Of a DNA stretch of 64,000 bases, positions 38,060-50,195 are shown piece after piece. Both the position numbers and the translations under genes were made by a program. Origin of the DNA: Gymnorhina tibicen (taxonomy: Eukaryota > Chordata > Aves > Passeriformes > Artamidae). The notes under the pieces were generated by a model that had not been told where the DNA came from, did not search any database, and worked only from the letters and a program-made list of their open reading frames with translations. The first letter of the stretch is position 1. Every line of letters begins with the position of its first letter. The stretch covers positions 1,811,045 through 1,875,044 of the forward strand of contig VXAZ01001670.1 of assembly GCA_013399875.1 (NCBI GenBank). The letters are read 5' to 3'.

Positions 38060-38125
38060 CATCTGAGGGTCTCAAAGCATTTTACAAGCATTAATTAATT
38101 AAACTTTCATCTTCTCCCTGAGGCC
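38060..38125 (-). mobile_element. Short MIR-like fragment
   Basis: CTCAAAGCATTTTACAAGCA followed by TTAATTAATTAAACTTTCAT resembles the reverse-complement 3' portion of amniote MIR elements (AAAGCGCTTTACAAACATTAATTAATTAA). Only this end is recognisable. Confidence 0.5.
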
Positions 38126-39414
38126 TTTTCTGTGCTGGAGGTGGTTCAGTCCAGTTGGGTAGATGTAGCTGTTGAAATCACAGCTGATTCTCAAACCAGT
38201 GGTTAAAAACTGCCTCTGGAAAGCTTCAGTTCTTACAGCTGCCGCCCATTCATCCTGCAACTGTGCTTCCCCTTCTTACTTTGGTGGATGATTTCTCTTA
38301 ATTTGGCCCATGAATGCTCAGATCTGCAGGTCCCATCTTCTAGCTCTGCCCTGTTGGAGCAGGTGATGCCATTGGCATGATCCCTAGGAGCTAAACTGAC
38401 CCGCCACTAGCCCCAGAATTACTGAAGTACTTAAGTAGCTTAAAGACACTTTGAGTTCTATAATCCTCCCTCCCACTTAGACCAGGGGATCTGGACTAGA
38501 AAGAAATTAAAAGAGAAGGGATAAAGATCACTAAGCACAAATATTTGAAATTAACTCTTTAGGTAATAAGCATTTTAATTTGAAATATGCCAAGTGTTTA
38601 CAAATAAAATACAGAACTTGCTTATCCCATTGTTGAAATACAGTCATTCTTAGGGCTGAACATGACAATTATTTAACAGTACAGAGTAGCACTTTCATTG
38701 TCTCTTATGGAAGGAATCAGATTATATCCAGCTGAAACTGGAGAGAAGTGGAAGAATAGAACTGCCCAAACTGGGAGGTGGTCATTGGGATTCAGGTCCC
38801 ATCCTAAAGGAAATATACCAGAGAATCTGGAATAATAATTATAATCATAATTAATATATTATATTACTTAACTTTAAAAAAAGTTATAATAAAAATAATA
38901 ATAGTAATAAACAACTATGCAAAGTACGCAGAAAGCCATTGGGGTTCTGTTGGTGAGAAACTGTTGAAGTACTTTTGCATTGGTATTTATGTAACATCTT
39001 TTGTCTTGGGCATCCCAAATGGTATCACCAACTCCTGAATATGGCAAGCCATATGTTGTTCTGTTAACAATATAATTTGGGAAATCATCTGTAGCATTTC
39101 TAATCAGAAATATGTAAAGTGTTTGATTTCATTAATTTGAGTTCAGTATTGTGCATTCCTCACCTAGAAACCAAACCAACTGGCACATTATAAATATGCT
39201 GGCATATAGAATTGTAGGATGAATGACTAATTTAATAATGTGTACTGCTAACTGTGTATTATATGTTTCTTTCTGAGCAATGAAGGTGCTTTACAAAGGC
39301 TGGTGGCAATAGAGAATATTTTCAGTTAATTTGAAATGCATACTTTGTTCCCAAGATACACAATTATCCATTCATTGAATTCTACATTTTCCTTGTGTTT
39401 AGTGTGTTTTAGTG
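38126..39414. other. Intergenic DNA with AT-rich low-complexity tract
   Basis: An A/T-only-like stretch (TAATAATTATAATCATAATT and onward) covers about 38830-38915. GGTGCTTTACAAAGGC at about 39286 may be the outer end of the MIR-like copy that follows. No gene is seen. Confidence 0.5.
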
Positions 39415-39512
39415 CCTGTGTTTTACAGGTAAAATAATAGAAGAGATACATTAAACCCTACACAGTCAGTGGCAAGGCAGGGACAAATTAAAGTCTCTTG
39501 ATCCTCTCTCTC
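39415..39512 (-). mobile_element. MIR-like SINE fragment (ancient)
   Basis: GTTTTACAGGTAAAATAATA, then AAACCCTACACAGTCAGTGG, CAAGGCAGGGACAAATTAAA and GTCTCTTGATCCTC correspond in order to the reverse-complement MIR blocks TTTTACAGATGAGGAAA, GGTCACACAGCTAGTAAGTGG, CAGAGCCGGGATTCGAA and the following GTCT..TGACTCC end. Confidence 0.55.
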
Positions 39513-40324
39513 AACATTGAAAGCATTGTTTCTCTCTCGGTTTCGTTGGGCAAGCAACACAGGACTGGAAGAAAGGCTTTTCTAGGATGACCTTCTGGGT
39601 CATCCTTTCCTGTCTCCTGCCATCAGGGGCAACATGTCCTATTGAGGCTTTTGTGACTGTGACAAAGAAAGAATGAGTCACACTTCCCTGCTGGACACCA
39701 GACCGCTCATTGATACAGTCCAGGTTGCCTTTCTGAAAAAAGGCAATGGTGGTATCTTAAGGGAGCTTGCAGTGGGAAAAGGCTGGTCTGGTTTGTGTTC
39801 TGGAATTAGAGGAGAATGGCAGCCTTCCAGTGTCAGGTGCTGGGAACTGAAAATAAAGGTGCTGCTGAGTAGGGGTTTTCTCACAGACTCAGCTTCACCT
39901 CTGCACTTCCCTAGCCATGTCAAGTAGTACTTGCTTAAAGCTAGAAGGCTAGCTTTAAGACACAAGAGAAAATGAATTCAGGAAGCATCTTGTAAGAGCA
40001 TCCTGCAGACTACCTTTTAAACCAATATCTGAGATTAGTTAGGTTGGTTACAGGATTGGAAGGTAGGATTAGATCATTCCATTCATCCCCTTATTCCCCA
40101 CAGGACAGTATTCCTGGCAAATGTTAGATGAGTTGTTCCTGGGGCTTTGTGACAAAAGCCTCCACATCCTTCTCTTAGGTCCTCTAGGCCTGTTCACTGT
40201 AACAGTTTGCCATCTCCCTCACCACGACTCTTGGGCCGTTTTATCCCCTTTTTGTACTCTGTACGAGCTAGTCCTGCCTGAAGAGGTAGCTAGTTGGGTT
40301 ATCTGTTTGCAAGTCCCTGGATGT
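39513..40324. other. Intergenic DNA with a small perfect hairpin
   Basis: No gene is seen. A hairpin-forming inverted repeat lies at 39934-39959 (11-bp arms, 4-nt loop). Confidence 0.5.
39934..39959. repeat. Perfect inverted repeat, 11-bp arms
   Basis: CTTAAAGCTAG (39934-39944) and CTAGCTTTAAG (39949-39959) are exact reverse complements around an AAGG loop. No T-run or gene end is nearby, so it is not a recognised terminator. Confidence 0.9.
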
Positions 40325-40522
40325 ATTTGGTTCAGTTTCCCCCACCTTTATGTCGTATCAGTGAAGGTGCACAGGTGTCAGCAGGGCTATTAGAGAAGAG
40401 TTCAGGGAACACTGTGGGAATGTCCTCAGTCTGAGAGCTGGGAAGTCTCAGCTTGGCTGAACTTCATGTTTTCCTTGGGCTGTACAGTGCTTAGCACGCT
40501 GACGACACATGGTAAGTAGCCA
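40325..40522 (+). mobile_element. Probable MIR-like SINE (ancient, diverged)
   Basis: GGTTCAGTTTCCCCCACCTT resembles the MIR block CTCAGTTTCCCCATCT. About 140 nt later CTGTACAGTGCTTAGCAC and ACACATGGTAAGTAGCC resemble the MIR 3' blocks TGTAAAGCACTTAGCAC and GGCACATAGTAAGCGC. The middle is too diverged to align by eye. Confidence 0.45.
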
Positions 40523-43296
40523 GTTCTGTAGCCAATTTTATTCCTTCTCATTTTATTGTCAAAGGGAGGGGAATTCACAAAATTTGTGAGCATCTCACCT
40601 ACTTCCCCTCTCCACTGCAGAGCTGCTCATTTATTTTTGTTTTATACTGGAAATAGAGAAACAAAGCTCCCCAGACCTTGAAGTTAATCCCAGCATGTAG
40701 CACTATACCTGGCAAATCTGTGTGATCATTCTTCTCATCACTATTGCCTGCATCCTCCATACCTGGCTAGTATCATTTGGCTTCTGTCTTGAGCTCTCTC
40801 TCCAAAGTTTCAAAGCATGAGAGGAGCAGAAGTTGGATGGCAGTGACAGATGACAGACAAGAAGATGGTGTAGAAGATAGCAGGAAGAATGGGGAAGTAG
40901 ATGAGTGACAGCAGAAAGGTCACAGGAACACCGATGAAGCTGGGGAAAGCATAAGCAATCATAAAGCACTCTCCTATGGAATATGGATCACAATTCATTA
41001 TATCTGCATACTGGTATTTCTCATCTGTCAGCTTACAGCTGTGAAATCTGCTGGCAAGGTGTGCATCACTGTCTTTAGTAGGACATGTATTTGAAAAAAC
41101 ATCAAGCCTTCTAGTAGTCCTAAATCCCTTGTGCATAAGCTCAGGCTGTAAGAAGACTGGAGAGGGAAACTAGACACTGAAATCTGAGTTTGGTTCAATT
41201 CACTGGACTGGAAGGAAGGCTGATGATGTCCTCATTTGCTGAATACTTTAGGATGTCTGGTATACTGAATAGGCAGGGATCTGAAAGAAGAGAAATGAGA
41301 GTTAAAGACTGGATTGCTGCACATGCATTTCTTACCTCTGCTGGCCTCTGCTATCTTTACACTTATATGTAGGTTTTTAAAATACCATTTCTAGTGTGTT
41401 TAAATTAGTAGTACTACTTTCCCCAGACACATTAGAAACACTTGCCCTCTGCTTTGTGTTTCTTACTCCTTAATTCTCATGCAAGCTGGTGAAACTTCCT
41501 CATGCAAATCATGGGTTAGGACTCAAAACTTTCTTTTTAGTTCTTTGTTAGATGTTACGAGACACCAGATGTTACGTCATGGTGCTTTGTAATCTTCTTT
41601 GCTTCATCCCATTCACATCAGAATGTGCCGTTTTGAATCAGACCTGGATGGATATCTTAAGGGGAGTCACTGTGTTCTAAGTGGAGGCTGTGGAGAGCTG
41701 TGTCTCTGTCTATTGGATCTAAAGAGAATTTCCTATCTGATATTCCCCTCTAGACTGAAATAGTCTGGAGGGGATAATCTGGCATTAACTTCTTCTCCCA
41801 CCTCCTGGTTGGAGAGCCGATGGGAACTAATAGGTCTTTTCCTGCCTAACATCTGTGGTTCACGAAATTTTCTGTGGCTGACGTGGTGCCAGGAGGCAGA
41901 GGGGTTATTTTGGGGCAGATTCCTTTTAATTTGTTTTGTTTTCCTCTTTCTATAGCAGTGTAGCAATCACCGTCCTGGCAGCAGGCATGCCCCGAGGGAA
42001 GGGAGAGGAGCCGCTTCTGAAGACAGTCAGAATACTTCATGGCTGCTTGTCCTCTCTTTGACTGCGGCATCAGCTGGGGGCAGGGGGAGGAGAAGTGCCT
42101 CAGGCTCATTCAGAGTTGACCCATGGTTATTTTTAGCTCCTTAATGTTCTTTCCAAGCCCCCTGCCCCTCCCGTTCCTCCCCCCAGTTCATTTCTCTCCT
42201 CTTGGCAAACGGCACTTTGTGAGCTACTCAGTCACAGGTTAAAAAGCACTGAAAAAAAGTCAAAGGGCAGGCAACGGAGGTACTCCTCCGAGAGAGGCAC
42301 TTGAAAGGTCAGGAAATGCCTGAGCCGTGGGTAGGAGCCCCTCCTAGCCTAGCTCTGCTTGTTAAGCAGTCTTGCCAGCCCAGGCAGACAGGGTGCTGGG
42401 GCTCAGATCTGAAAAAACATATGAAGGAGGGAAGAGGAGACAGTAAAGAGTAGGAAGAGAGATGGGAAACAATAGAGTTGTGGTAACAAAGTGGACTAAT
42501 TGAGGTGAAGGACAATATGCACTGTTTGAGCATGACTGAGAAAAAGAGGAAACAGGAACGAAGAGCAGTTTTACTTCCTTCAGATTGGAAGCCTGGAGGA
42601 TCTCTCGCCAAAGGGCTATGGGCTTCCTCATCCCCTGCAGAGTCCCTAAGTATCAGACAGACCCACACTCCGGAGGCGTCAGGAGAAGACACCTAGGCAG
42701 CTCCACTTAAAGGACATAACTTTTACCTTGCCATTAGATGGGACTTGCCAGTGAACAATGAACAGCTGACAAGTAAGAAGGTGCTGGGTCCTGGAGAAAG
42801 TAAAGTCTTTGCCTTTAGGGAGAGAATCGAGACAGTCATTGTGGAAAGGCTTTCCCTGTGCTTTGCAGAGCAGCCCACCTGGCTCCTGGCTGGTAAAACA
42901 TCAGGTGAGGTCTGAAGTTGGGCCCAAATCCTAGAATCTTGGTCAAAGCAGGTGTGCCGGATCTAAGACTCACCTGCACCAGCTGAGGTAGAAAGCAATG
43001 CAGTAAAGAAGGTTTTAACTCCTGAGGTGCTTGTCTGTGGAGTGAAATGGCCCAAACCGGGCTAGGAGGCACTTCAGAGATAGAGTCAGAGCAGTGGATA
43101 TTTACTTTATGCAGCGCACTGGGTGTGGGGGGATCGCTCCTCCAAAACCACACGCCCTGGTGCTCCCTACAACACAGTATAATGGGTTAAATCATAAATA
43201 CTCATCACATATTCATCCTTTGGGACAGGTGTGGTTATACAAATTATTTCTCGGAAGTCATTAATATTATTAGCATACGTGCCACGCATGCGCTGT

Positions 43297-43324
43297 GTGT
43301 CCTGGTGGTCGTGTCCTGGTGGTC
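43297..43324. repeat. 14-bp perfect tandem duplication
   Basis: GTGTCCTGGTGGTC occurs twice in direct succession, right after the NRF1-like ACGCATGCGC. Confidence 0.9.
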
Positions 43325-43517
43325 ACACCGAGGAAGGCTTCTCCTCTTCCTCGGGGGTGTTTCTGATGAAGATAAGTGGTCTTCTTCACAATGCACTTTT
43401 CAACTTTCTCCCTGGGGCATGCGTAGTCCTTTGAGGAATGATTCAGCGGTTTCTGAGATGATCCTTGTCCCCTCTATCTTCACAAGATTAGGGCAAATCA
43501 GGCTTCTTAGGTTTTGT

Positions 43518-43555
43518 AATTTACATTTGCTGTCGGAATTAACATTTGCTGTCTC
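43518..43555. repeat. 19-bp imperfect tandem duplication
   Basis: AATTTACATTTGCTGTCGG is followed directly by AATTAACATTTGCTGTCTC. Three of 19 positions differ. Confidence 0.85.
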
Positions 43556-46500
43556 CTAATAGTTAACTGTGCTTACATGAGTTAGCTATTGACTGCTCTT
43601 TCTTCAGGAGGACCTCAGCATGGGCCACGCTGATGTCTCTCAGCATCTTCTGCCTGCATGTGTTGTTTTGTCTGTCCATCCATCACAGTGCAGGATTTGA
43701 GCTTTCCAAACAATATAGGGCTTTTTCTCACTGTGCCCCAGGAGGCAGGATTATAGTGTACTACACTCTTCTTTGCTCAGGAGCTGGGGAATGGCTCCTG
43801 CAAAAGGCCGGGCAAGCCCGTCCCCATGCCCATCCTATGGGAGAATGAAAAAGCCGCTCCCTTTCCCGTCTCTTGGTGGGGACCTGGACAGGAGCAGCTG
43901 GGTGGCTCTGTTGGCTACTATAGCTGGGTCCAGTGTCATGAAGATGCCAGGGCAGAAATAACCTGCTCAAAATAACATGTCTCCCCCCTGCACCATTTCC
44001 CCCGCTGCCCCCATGTAGCCCACTCTTTACAGTAGCTTCTTCTTAGTTTTCCAAAGTCCCAGCTGTGTGTCCTTGTCTCAGGCAGGGGAAGCAGGTTGCC
44101 TGGATACAGTCCCTCTGCTGAGCAGTGCAGTCCCCTGAAAATCAGTCTGTAGTCCCTCCCCTCCCCTTCCCCAGCACTGCTTCAGTGTAGAAGATGGATT
44201 TGGGTCTCTGGAGGACTTCTGGATGCAAAAAAAAGGTGGGGTGGGAAACAAAGCATCACAAATGCCAGCATTCCCTCTTCACCCCAAAGAAACAGTTAGA
44301 TGTAGGGATTGCAGAGAAAGGCAGGGCAAGGAAACTGTTCCACCCATTGTTGGAGGCCAGGATGAAGCTGGTCCTAACCCAAAAAAAAGAGGATCCCACA
44401 CCTGAACTGAGCCAAGAAGCCACTCAGAAATTGCATCATGAGCAACAGAGGCTAGGTCTGATTGATATAGTCCAGCAAGAGCAAGCCCAACTGAGTGTAC
44501 CCAGATGTCAGGATAATCATTGCTCTGAAAATGAGGTTGCACAGAACGGGGCAGGGTTGGGAGGGGATAAAACAATTCCCATTCCTCTTGGTGTGTCTTT
44601 CTTCACAGTTTCGCAATTGCAGAGCTTCCTTGGCAGCAGACAGCTTCCTTTGCCTGATGTTGCTAGAAAAATCGGCTAATGTGGAAAAGCACCATGATGT
44701 GCTTGCAGGCATCTAAACTGTAAAGACCACAAAAAAATGTTCACATTGTTTCAAAAGGCTTTAACCAGGAAGAATATAAGAAAGATGAAAGAGCATTTAC
44801 TATCAATATCAGAAAAAAACTCATTCAAATAAGTCCTTCTTTCTTGCTTTATTCCCTAGTTTTTTCAATGCAAAAAGCCACACCTGCTTAGTTTCTAGAT
44901 AAGAAGTACAAATCCTTACAAAGAATAATTTCTCAGCAACATACAAAGTCTCCATAAAGCAAAATTGTGTAATTAAAAACTACTGTCTGTATTACTGCAA
45001 TAATTCTTGTACTCAAACCATCTGCCATCAATGATCTGTCTCTACCTTCCCCCATAATCCTTTGACATGGGCCAGTTTCAGAGAAAAGGTAACAGTATAA
45101 CTGGACTTAACTGGTTGATTCCAGAAGGAAAGTTCATGCTCCAGAAGTCCAGTAAAGTAGGTGGCTTTTGTAGCAGACATTAAAATGCAACAGATGAAAT
45201 GTAAAATACAAATATATTTCAGGTCCAGAAGAAGGAAAAACCCACTAAACTAAGACTCTTTTATGTGGTTTGCCCTGCCAGAAGCACTCAGCCCGTTTGT
45301 AACTACAGGCATGGCATCAGCAGAAGTGTCTCTGCTGACTATGGCACTGCAGGATCTCAGTGGGAGGTAGGTATCTCTCAGTTACACTGGTTTTACTCAG
45401 GGCTCTAACAAACCAAAGGAACCTTTCACATTCCCCGAGAAAAGCAATGGCCCACCCACTGCAGTTTGGCAAGCACTGGTAATTCCCAGTGAGAAAGTCT
45501 ATTCAGCTGGCAGTCATCTGCATTCAACAGTAGTTTCAGTTTCTTAGTGCACTGAGAGTACATCCCCTGATGCAGTGCTTTAGAGCGCATTGAGCATGAC
45601 GTAAATCATAGATGACAGTAGGGATTTCTGCTCTGAGAGGAATGATTGCAACTTTTTAGCCATATTAAGATAGAAAAATGTAGTCTTGGACACTGGCATG
45701 TATGGTAATCTAAAATCATTCTGGCTTTGATACCTTACCTGTGGGGTGAACTGTGAAAACTGGTTCCAGCGTCCTTGGTTGCTTTCTTCAACCCATCATC
45801 AGCACCTCAGTCATCTCTTGATGTAATGTTGGAGAGTTACTGTCAGGCATCTGCAGGTTAAAGCATTCAGCTGCATCATATGCAAGTCAAAAAAGACTAA
45901 CCACAAAGCTGGGGTTCATCCCTGTACACAGAATGCCACAACGTGTGTCTTCTTGCTGGCCCTTCTATTAATCCCGTATGAGTATCAAGTAACGGAAGTA
46001 GCAAATCAGAAGTACACAGCACCCAGCAAGTGCCTTGGTCAAGTAACAGCCTCCTAAGATGGGTGTGGAAGCTTCTCAGGGCAAACATCCTGAGGGCAGG
46101 GCAGGGAAAGGAGGAAGAGAAGATGGATCTCTGGCAGATGGGAGGTTTCTTTCTTTAATCTCAGAAATTAGGATTAATCAGTGCATAACAGGACAATACT
46201 GACGAGACTTTTTAACAATAATGGCTCCTCTGCTCCATTTTCTTCTGTATCAGACACACTAAAATCAAGAGACCAGATATAGATGTCACTGAGAATTGGG
46301 GTCTAGCTGGGGAGGGAAGAAGGAAAAAGGGAGAGAGAAGTCTAATCACAGGGGGTTTTTTACAATTTTTTTTCTCACTCCCATTTCAAAGACAGAGAAA
46401 AAGAGAAAGACACACACAGAGAAAGAGAGCGTGAATCATTTAGCATGAATTTTGCTTGAGTGAGGACTGACATAAGTGTGTGAAACAGGAAGGCAATGTA

Positions 46501-47069
46501 TGAATAATGCAGAACAAGACTCCGTGCAGACGGAAGACTGTTATTGTGTCCCTGTTTGCAGCTACTGAAAGCACAATCAAATAGATATGGAAGGAGTGCA
46601 AAAAGCCTGCATGGTCATCTCATGATGAAAAGGTGTTAAAATACATTGTGGATCACAAAATACCACCTCTCAATCACTGCACTGAATTCACTCATCTGCT
46701 CACACCAAGACAAAGAATAGGAGTTAGTGTTGCTTTCAGTTAAAAGTGGAATGACTTCTCTGCAGGTTAGGCTTGCTCTAAGCTGTGCCCAAGCTGCACT
46801 GGATGCTATGGCAGACAAAGGCAGAAACATGGGGGAGCACATATGCTGAGCACCTCTGTCGTGCAGTCTTTACCATGCACTCTTAGGAGAAGGGTTTGTA
46901 GAACTCCAGAAAACAGGTATTTTTATGAAGGTGGCCCCTGAAAGAATTCATATGTGTCCTTCTGCTTATTTACAGTCGGCGCATACAAGAAGCTGAACTC
47001 CTTTCTTATTCCTTTTATGGGAGAAAGTATGGCTAGGAACTAGCACACTCTCCCAGGACGCTTGGGACA

Positions 47070-47194
47070 GCTGGTTTCCATTTGTGGTCCTGCCACTGGC
47101 TGGTTTTGGCTAAATATCATCATTTTTGCGCCACTGGTGAAGCACTTTGAATTCTTCTAACAAAAAGCAGCATGTAAGAGCTGGATATTAATTC
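47070..47194 (+). mobile_element. MIR-like SINE fragment (ancient)
   Basis: GGTCCTGCCACTGGCTGGTT matches the MIR block GCTCTGCCACTGACTTGCTG. The 3' part AAGCACTTTGAATTCTTCTA and AAAAGCAGCATGTAAGAGCT matches the typical AAGCGCTTTGAGATCCTT..AAAGGCGCTATATAAGTGC end. Confidence 0.6.
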
Positions 47195-49524
47195 AAATTC
47201 TTCTAACAAGCCCATCATCATACCGTGTGGTCTCTTATATTCTGTAATTAAGGCACACTTCTGCCCTAAGGAGGATATTCTTATTCCTTCCCTTGCTTTA
47301 TTCCCATTCTAGATGGAATTTGCAATAATTTCTGAGGTAGCCTGTTGGATCCCCTCCACATGGCTGGTCCTTTTCCAAATCACATTCCAGGAGTTCATCT
47401 GAGTAGTGATGAGAGCCTCTGCCTGTATTGTGTGCCTCAAGAATTCAGTAGCATCAGAACTCACACATCCATCCATAGCTGCTGAAGATTTCTCGGAAAG
47501 CTTTAAGAAAAAAGGGTGACATATGGAATAACTCTTTCTCTAATTTATCATTGTATTAGACTAGGAAGAGATAATATATAACATTACATAAGTTTATAGA
47601 TGTGACTGGAGGATGTTCATATTTTTTGGCAATATTGAGAAGCTTACCTGGAGGTCTAAGGAAGGGCATCTTAAAGAAAGACCCCAGAGAGAAACAGAAG
47701 GAAGGCAGGGGGCAAAGCCAGGACATTAGGGCATAAAGCAAGGGAGATTCAGAAACACTGGTGTTTTATTTTGGATTGAAAAGAAACCAAAAAAGGGAAG
47801 CGGTAGTGTCTTTGAGGACAAGAGCATAAGGCAGCATGAGAGCCTTGGAAGAGAAGGACACACTGTGGATTTATCCTGTTTGTAACAGAAATACTCTGTG
47901 TGCAAATAGGCATTCTCACATTCTGTCTGTCTACCTAGCTAACCCACTATCACATTTAAAAAGGCAGACTATGAAAAGTCCTTTTGCACAGAGACACACA
48001 GAGTTATAAGTACGGCACTACAAGCAGCCAGGATGGAGAAGCAGTGATGCTGATGCAATGCAGTGATGAAAATAAACACTCCTGCTACTTCAGGGATGGA
48101 AAAGGCACGTCCCATCTGCCTCCTAGAAATCTGCTGCACCCTTTCACCAGCCAAAAGAAGCTGGCTTGAGTCAAAACCAGTCCTCACCTCATGCTTGCCC
48201 ATTTCCTCTTTTTGCCTGGGAAAAAGGAGAGGTCAGCAGGATTGCCATGTTTTCAATATACTGTATTTTTATGGTAATATTAAAGTGCTCTCTATTTGCT
48301 TTTTATCTTTTCACCTTGAAATGGGAGCTGCCGGTGCTTGGATGCTGTGCAGCTACTGCACATAATGAAAAGTGACAGGGCAGTTCTGTCTCTGGGGTCC
48401 TTTCAGTCCACAGGCTTCCTGCTGAGAAACCCAACAAGGTGGGCACTTGGGTTGATATTTTTTCCTAAGTTGTTCTGACATATCTCCTCTGGGAATTGTA
48501 CTGATTCCCCCTAACTCATATCATGCAAGCCCCCTGGCTGCATCAACTAGCATTTACTTCTGGTCACTCACTGGTAATCTGAGCTCCTATCAAATCAGTA
48601 GCCTAAATTTGAAAGGCTCCCTGCTGTGGTATCCACAAAAGTCCGGTGGTGTTAGATGTTGAATAGATGATTAAAGGACAAGTCACACTCTTTTCAGCTG
48701 TGCTTTGAGCTGTTTTGAGGGAGGATGATATGAAGGGTGGTGATTAGTGTCTTTTGGAGACAAAGACAAGAAACCTGGAGCTGCCTGAAGTAGCAGCTCT
48801 AAAATGCAGTGAGATCAGATTTTTCTGCAGACTGTGTGATGCAGCAGAGAAAAATCATGCCAGTAACAGATCTGATGTAAAAGTAGCTTCGGTTCTTGTG
48901 CATCTTCCATTTTCTTCATAGCAATATACCCATTACCTCTTCCTTCACTGTGCTCTCAGGAGCTGTAAAGAAGCACTTCTTTCTCAGACATTCAGCTAGG
49001 CTGCCACAATGTTGTCATCCTGGAATACATCATACCCCTTTCTCTGCTCCTACAATTAATGTACAGTTCATGTTAACTTCCTATTAAGCATGATAAGGAA
49101 CAGTGAATCCAACTTTTGTAAATGGAGGAGCCCACCAAATGTACTGCTGCGTAAATTAAGAACTGCCTTTAGACTGTCTTTTGTAGAGGAAGATCTATTA
49201 CACTGAATCCAGGGGCTTCCACACACTCTAATACAAACTGAACCGTGGCCTTACAGAAATGGGAAAGCATAGACAGATTTCTAAGTCAGAAGCTCTACTG
49301 GGCAGAGTCCACAATCCCACTGTGTTGAACCTGCCCTTGTCTTCCCAGTCCTGCTGTTGAGCTGAAATGCGTGTATCCCTGTGTTAGCTGGTGAACCATA
49401 TGGTGTCCAAGCCTTATCTATATGAAGGCCGTACTGAATCATCTCCACATACACAGAGAGACATATTCTGTCAATTTGCTCTAAAAGCAGATGAACCTTA
49501 TTTAGTCCAACATACCACCCTCTT
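47195..49524. other. Intergenic DNA, no gene recognised
   Basis: Only short frames are present, with no motif cluster or repeat family apart from the flanking elements. Confidence 0.5.
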
Positions 49525-49882
49525 TAATGAAGGTTGAGATATTGATCTCCCTGGTAAATCAAGGTGAGATCTATAGATCCCTCCCAATAAATGATGGTGG
49601 ATTTATTGATTCTTTTCTTCCCACCCCCTGTAAGTGAAAGCAAGACATATTAGTTCCTCCCCATTAAATGAAAGTGAGCTGTATTAAGGCCACCCCCATA
49701 AATACAGGGTGGGCCATGCTGACTTAGACCTTAACCACATAAATGGAGGTGAAATGTATTGATTCCATCTCCTGTAATTGAAGGAGCGTTGTATTATGGT
49801 GCTCCTTCCAACATAAATGATGGAAAGACATATTGATTCCATCACTCTGAGTGAAAGGTGAGTTCTGCTGAAAATCCCCAAA
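49525..49882. repeat. Degenerate minisatellite, about ten units of about 34 bp
   Basis: Units start at about 49525, 49555, 49588, 49631, 49665, 49699, 49740, 49775, 49814 and 49848. Each opens with a variant of TAAATGAAGGTGA, continues with a variant of CATATTGATTCC and ends in a C-rich CTCCCCCA. Spacing runs from 30 to 43 bp, mostly 33-35. Divergence between units is high, so the array is old. The segment at about 49494-49524 may be a further, decayed unit. Confidence 0.85.
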
Positions 49883-50064
49883 ATGAGGAAGAAAACCCAT
49901 GCAGAATTTAGCACCTTATTCAGAAATTTATTTTGACCCGTTATTTACACATGAATGCTTTTACTGTATTTGGATGGCAGAGGTGTTACTTAAAAACAGA
50001 GCTTAAAAGCTCTGGGCAAGAATGAAGTGATAAGGAACCATGCTTCACTGAAGGGATGTAATGC
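49883..50064. other. Short intergenic stretch, nothing recognised
   Basis: No gene or repeat family is seen between the minisatellite and the following MIR-like copy. Confidence 0.5.
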
Positions 50065-50195
50065 CTAAGTAGAGGGCCTCCTGAGTTCCAGTCCCTGTGC
50101 TCTGGTAGACCACCTGCATTTAGGCAAGTTTCCTGGCTTTTAAGTGTCTTGTTTATCCAGTAAGGATAATGATCTTCCTCTGACATTAGATGGTA
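50065..50195 (+). mobile_element. MIR-like SINE fragment (ancient)
   Basis: In sense order: AAGTAGAGGGCCTCCTGAGT, TCCAGTCCCTGTGCTCTGG, GACCACCTGCATTTAGGCAA, GTTTCCTGGCTT, TTGTTTATCCAGTAAGGATA and ATGATCTTCCTCTGACA. These follow the MIR order GAGTTCAAATCCCTGCTCTG, TGACCTTGGGCAAGT, CAGTTTCCCCATCTGTAAAATGG and GATAATAATACTTACCTC. Confidence 0.6.

Larger units (their letters stand above)
40523..47069. other. Intergenic DNA, no gene recognised
   Basis: A minus-strand frame at 40810-41136 encodes a hydrophobic peptide, and a + frame of 161 codons lies at 44194-44679. Neither has a family signature. Small tandem duplications occur at 43297-43324 and 43518-43555. A CpG-bearing NRF1-like ACGCATGCGC lies near 43.285-43.294 kb. 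A pyrimidine-rich patch is at about 42155-42205 and a purine/CA patch at about 46390-46430. Confidence 0.5.

Noticed and set aside
40810..41136. 108-codon minus frame with a hydrophobic C-terminal half
   Set aside because: No conserved family motif and no promoter or poly(A) context. Hydrophobic runs arise easily from T-rich DNA.
41880..41905. Possible CTCF site (GTGCCAGGAGGCAGAGG)
   Set aside because: The core lacks a base against the usual CCANNAGGNGGCA spacing. The similar text at about 39617-39630 has the same fault. A matrix score would be needed.
44194..44679. 161-codon + frame, Lys/Gln-rich
   Set aside because: No domain recognised, a shorter overlapping frame exists, and the length is not exceptional for 64 kb searched in six frames.
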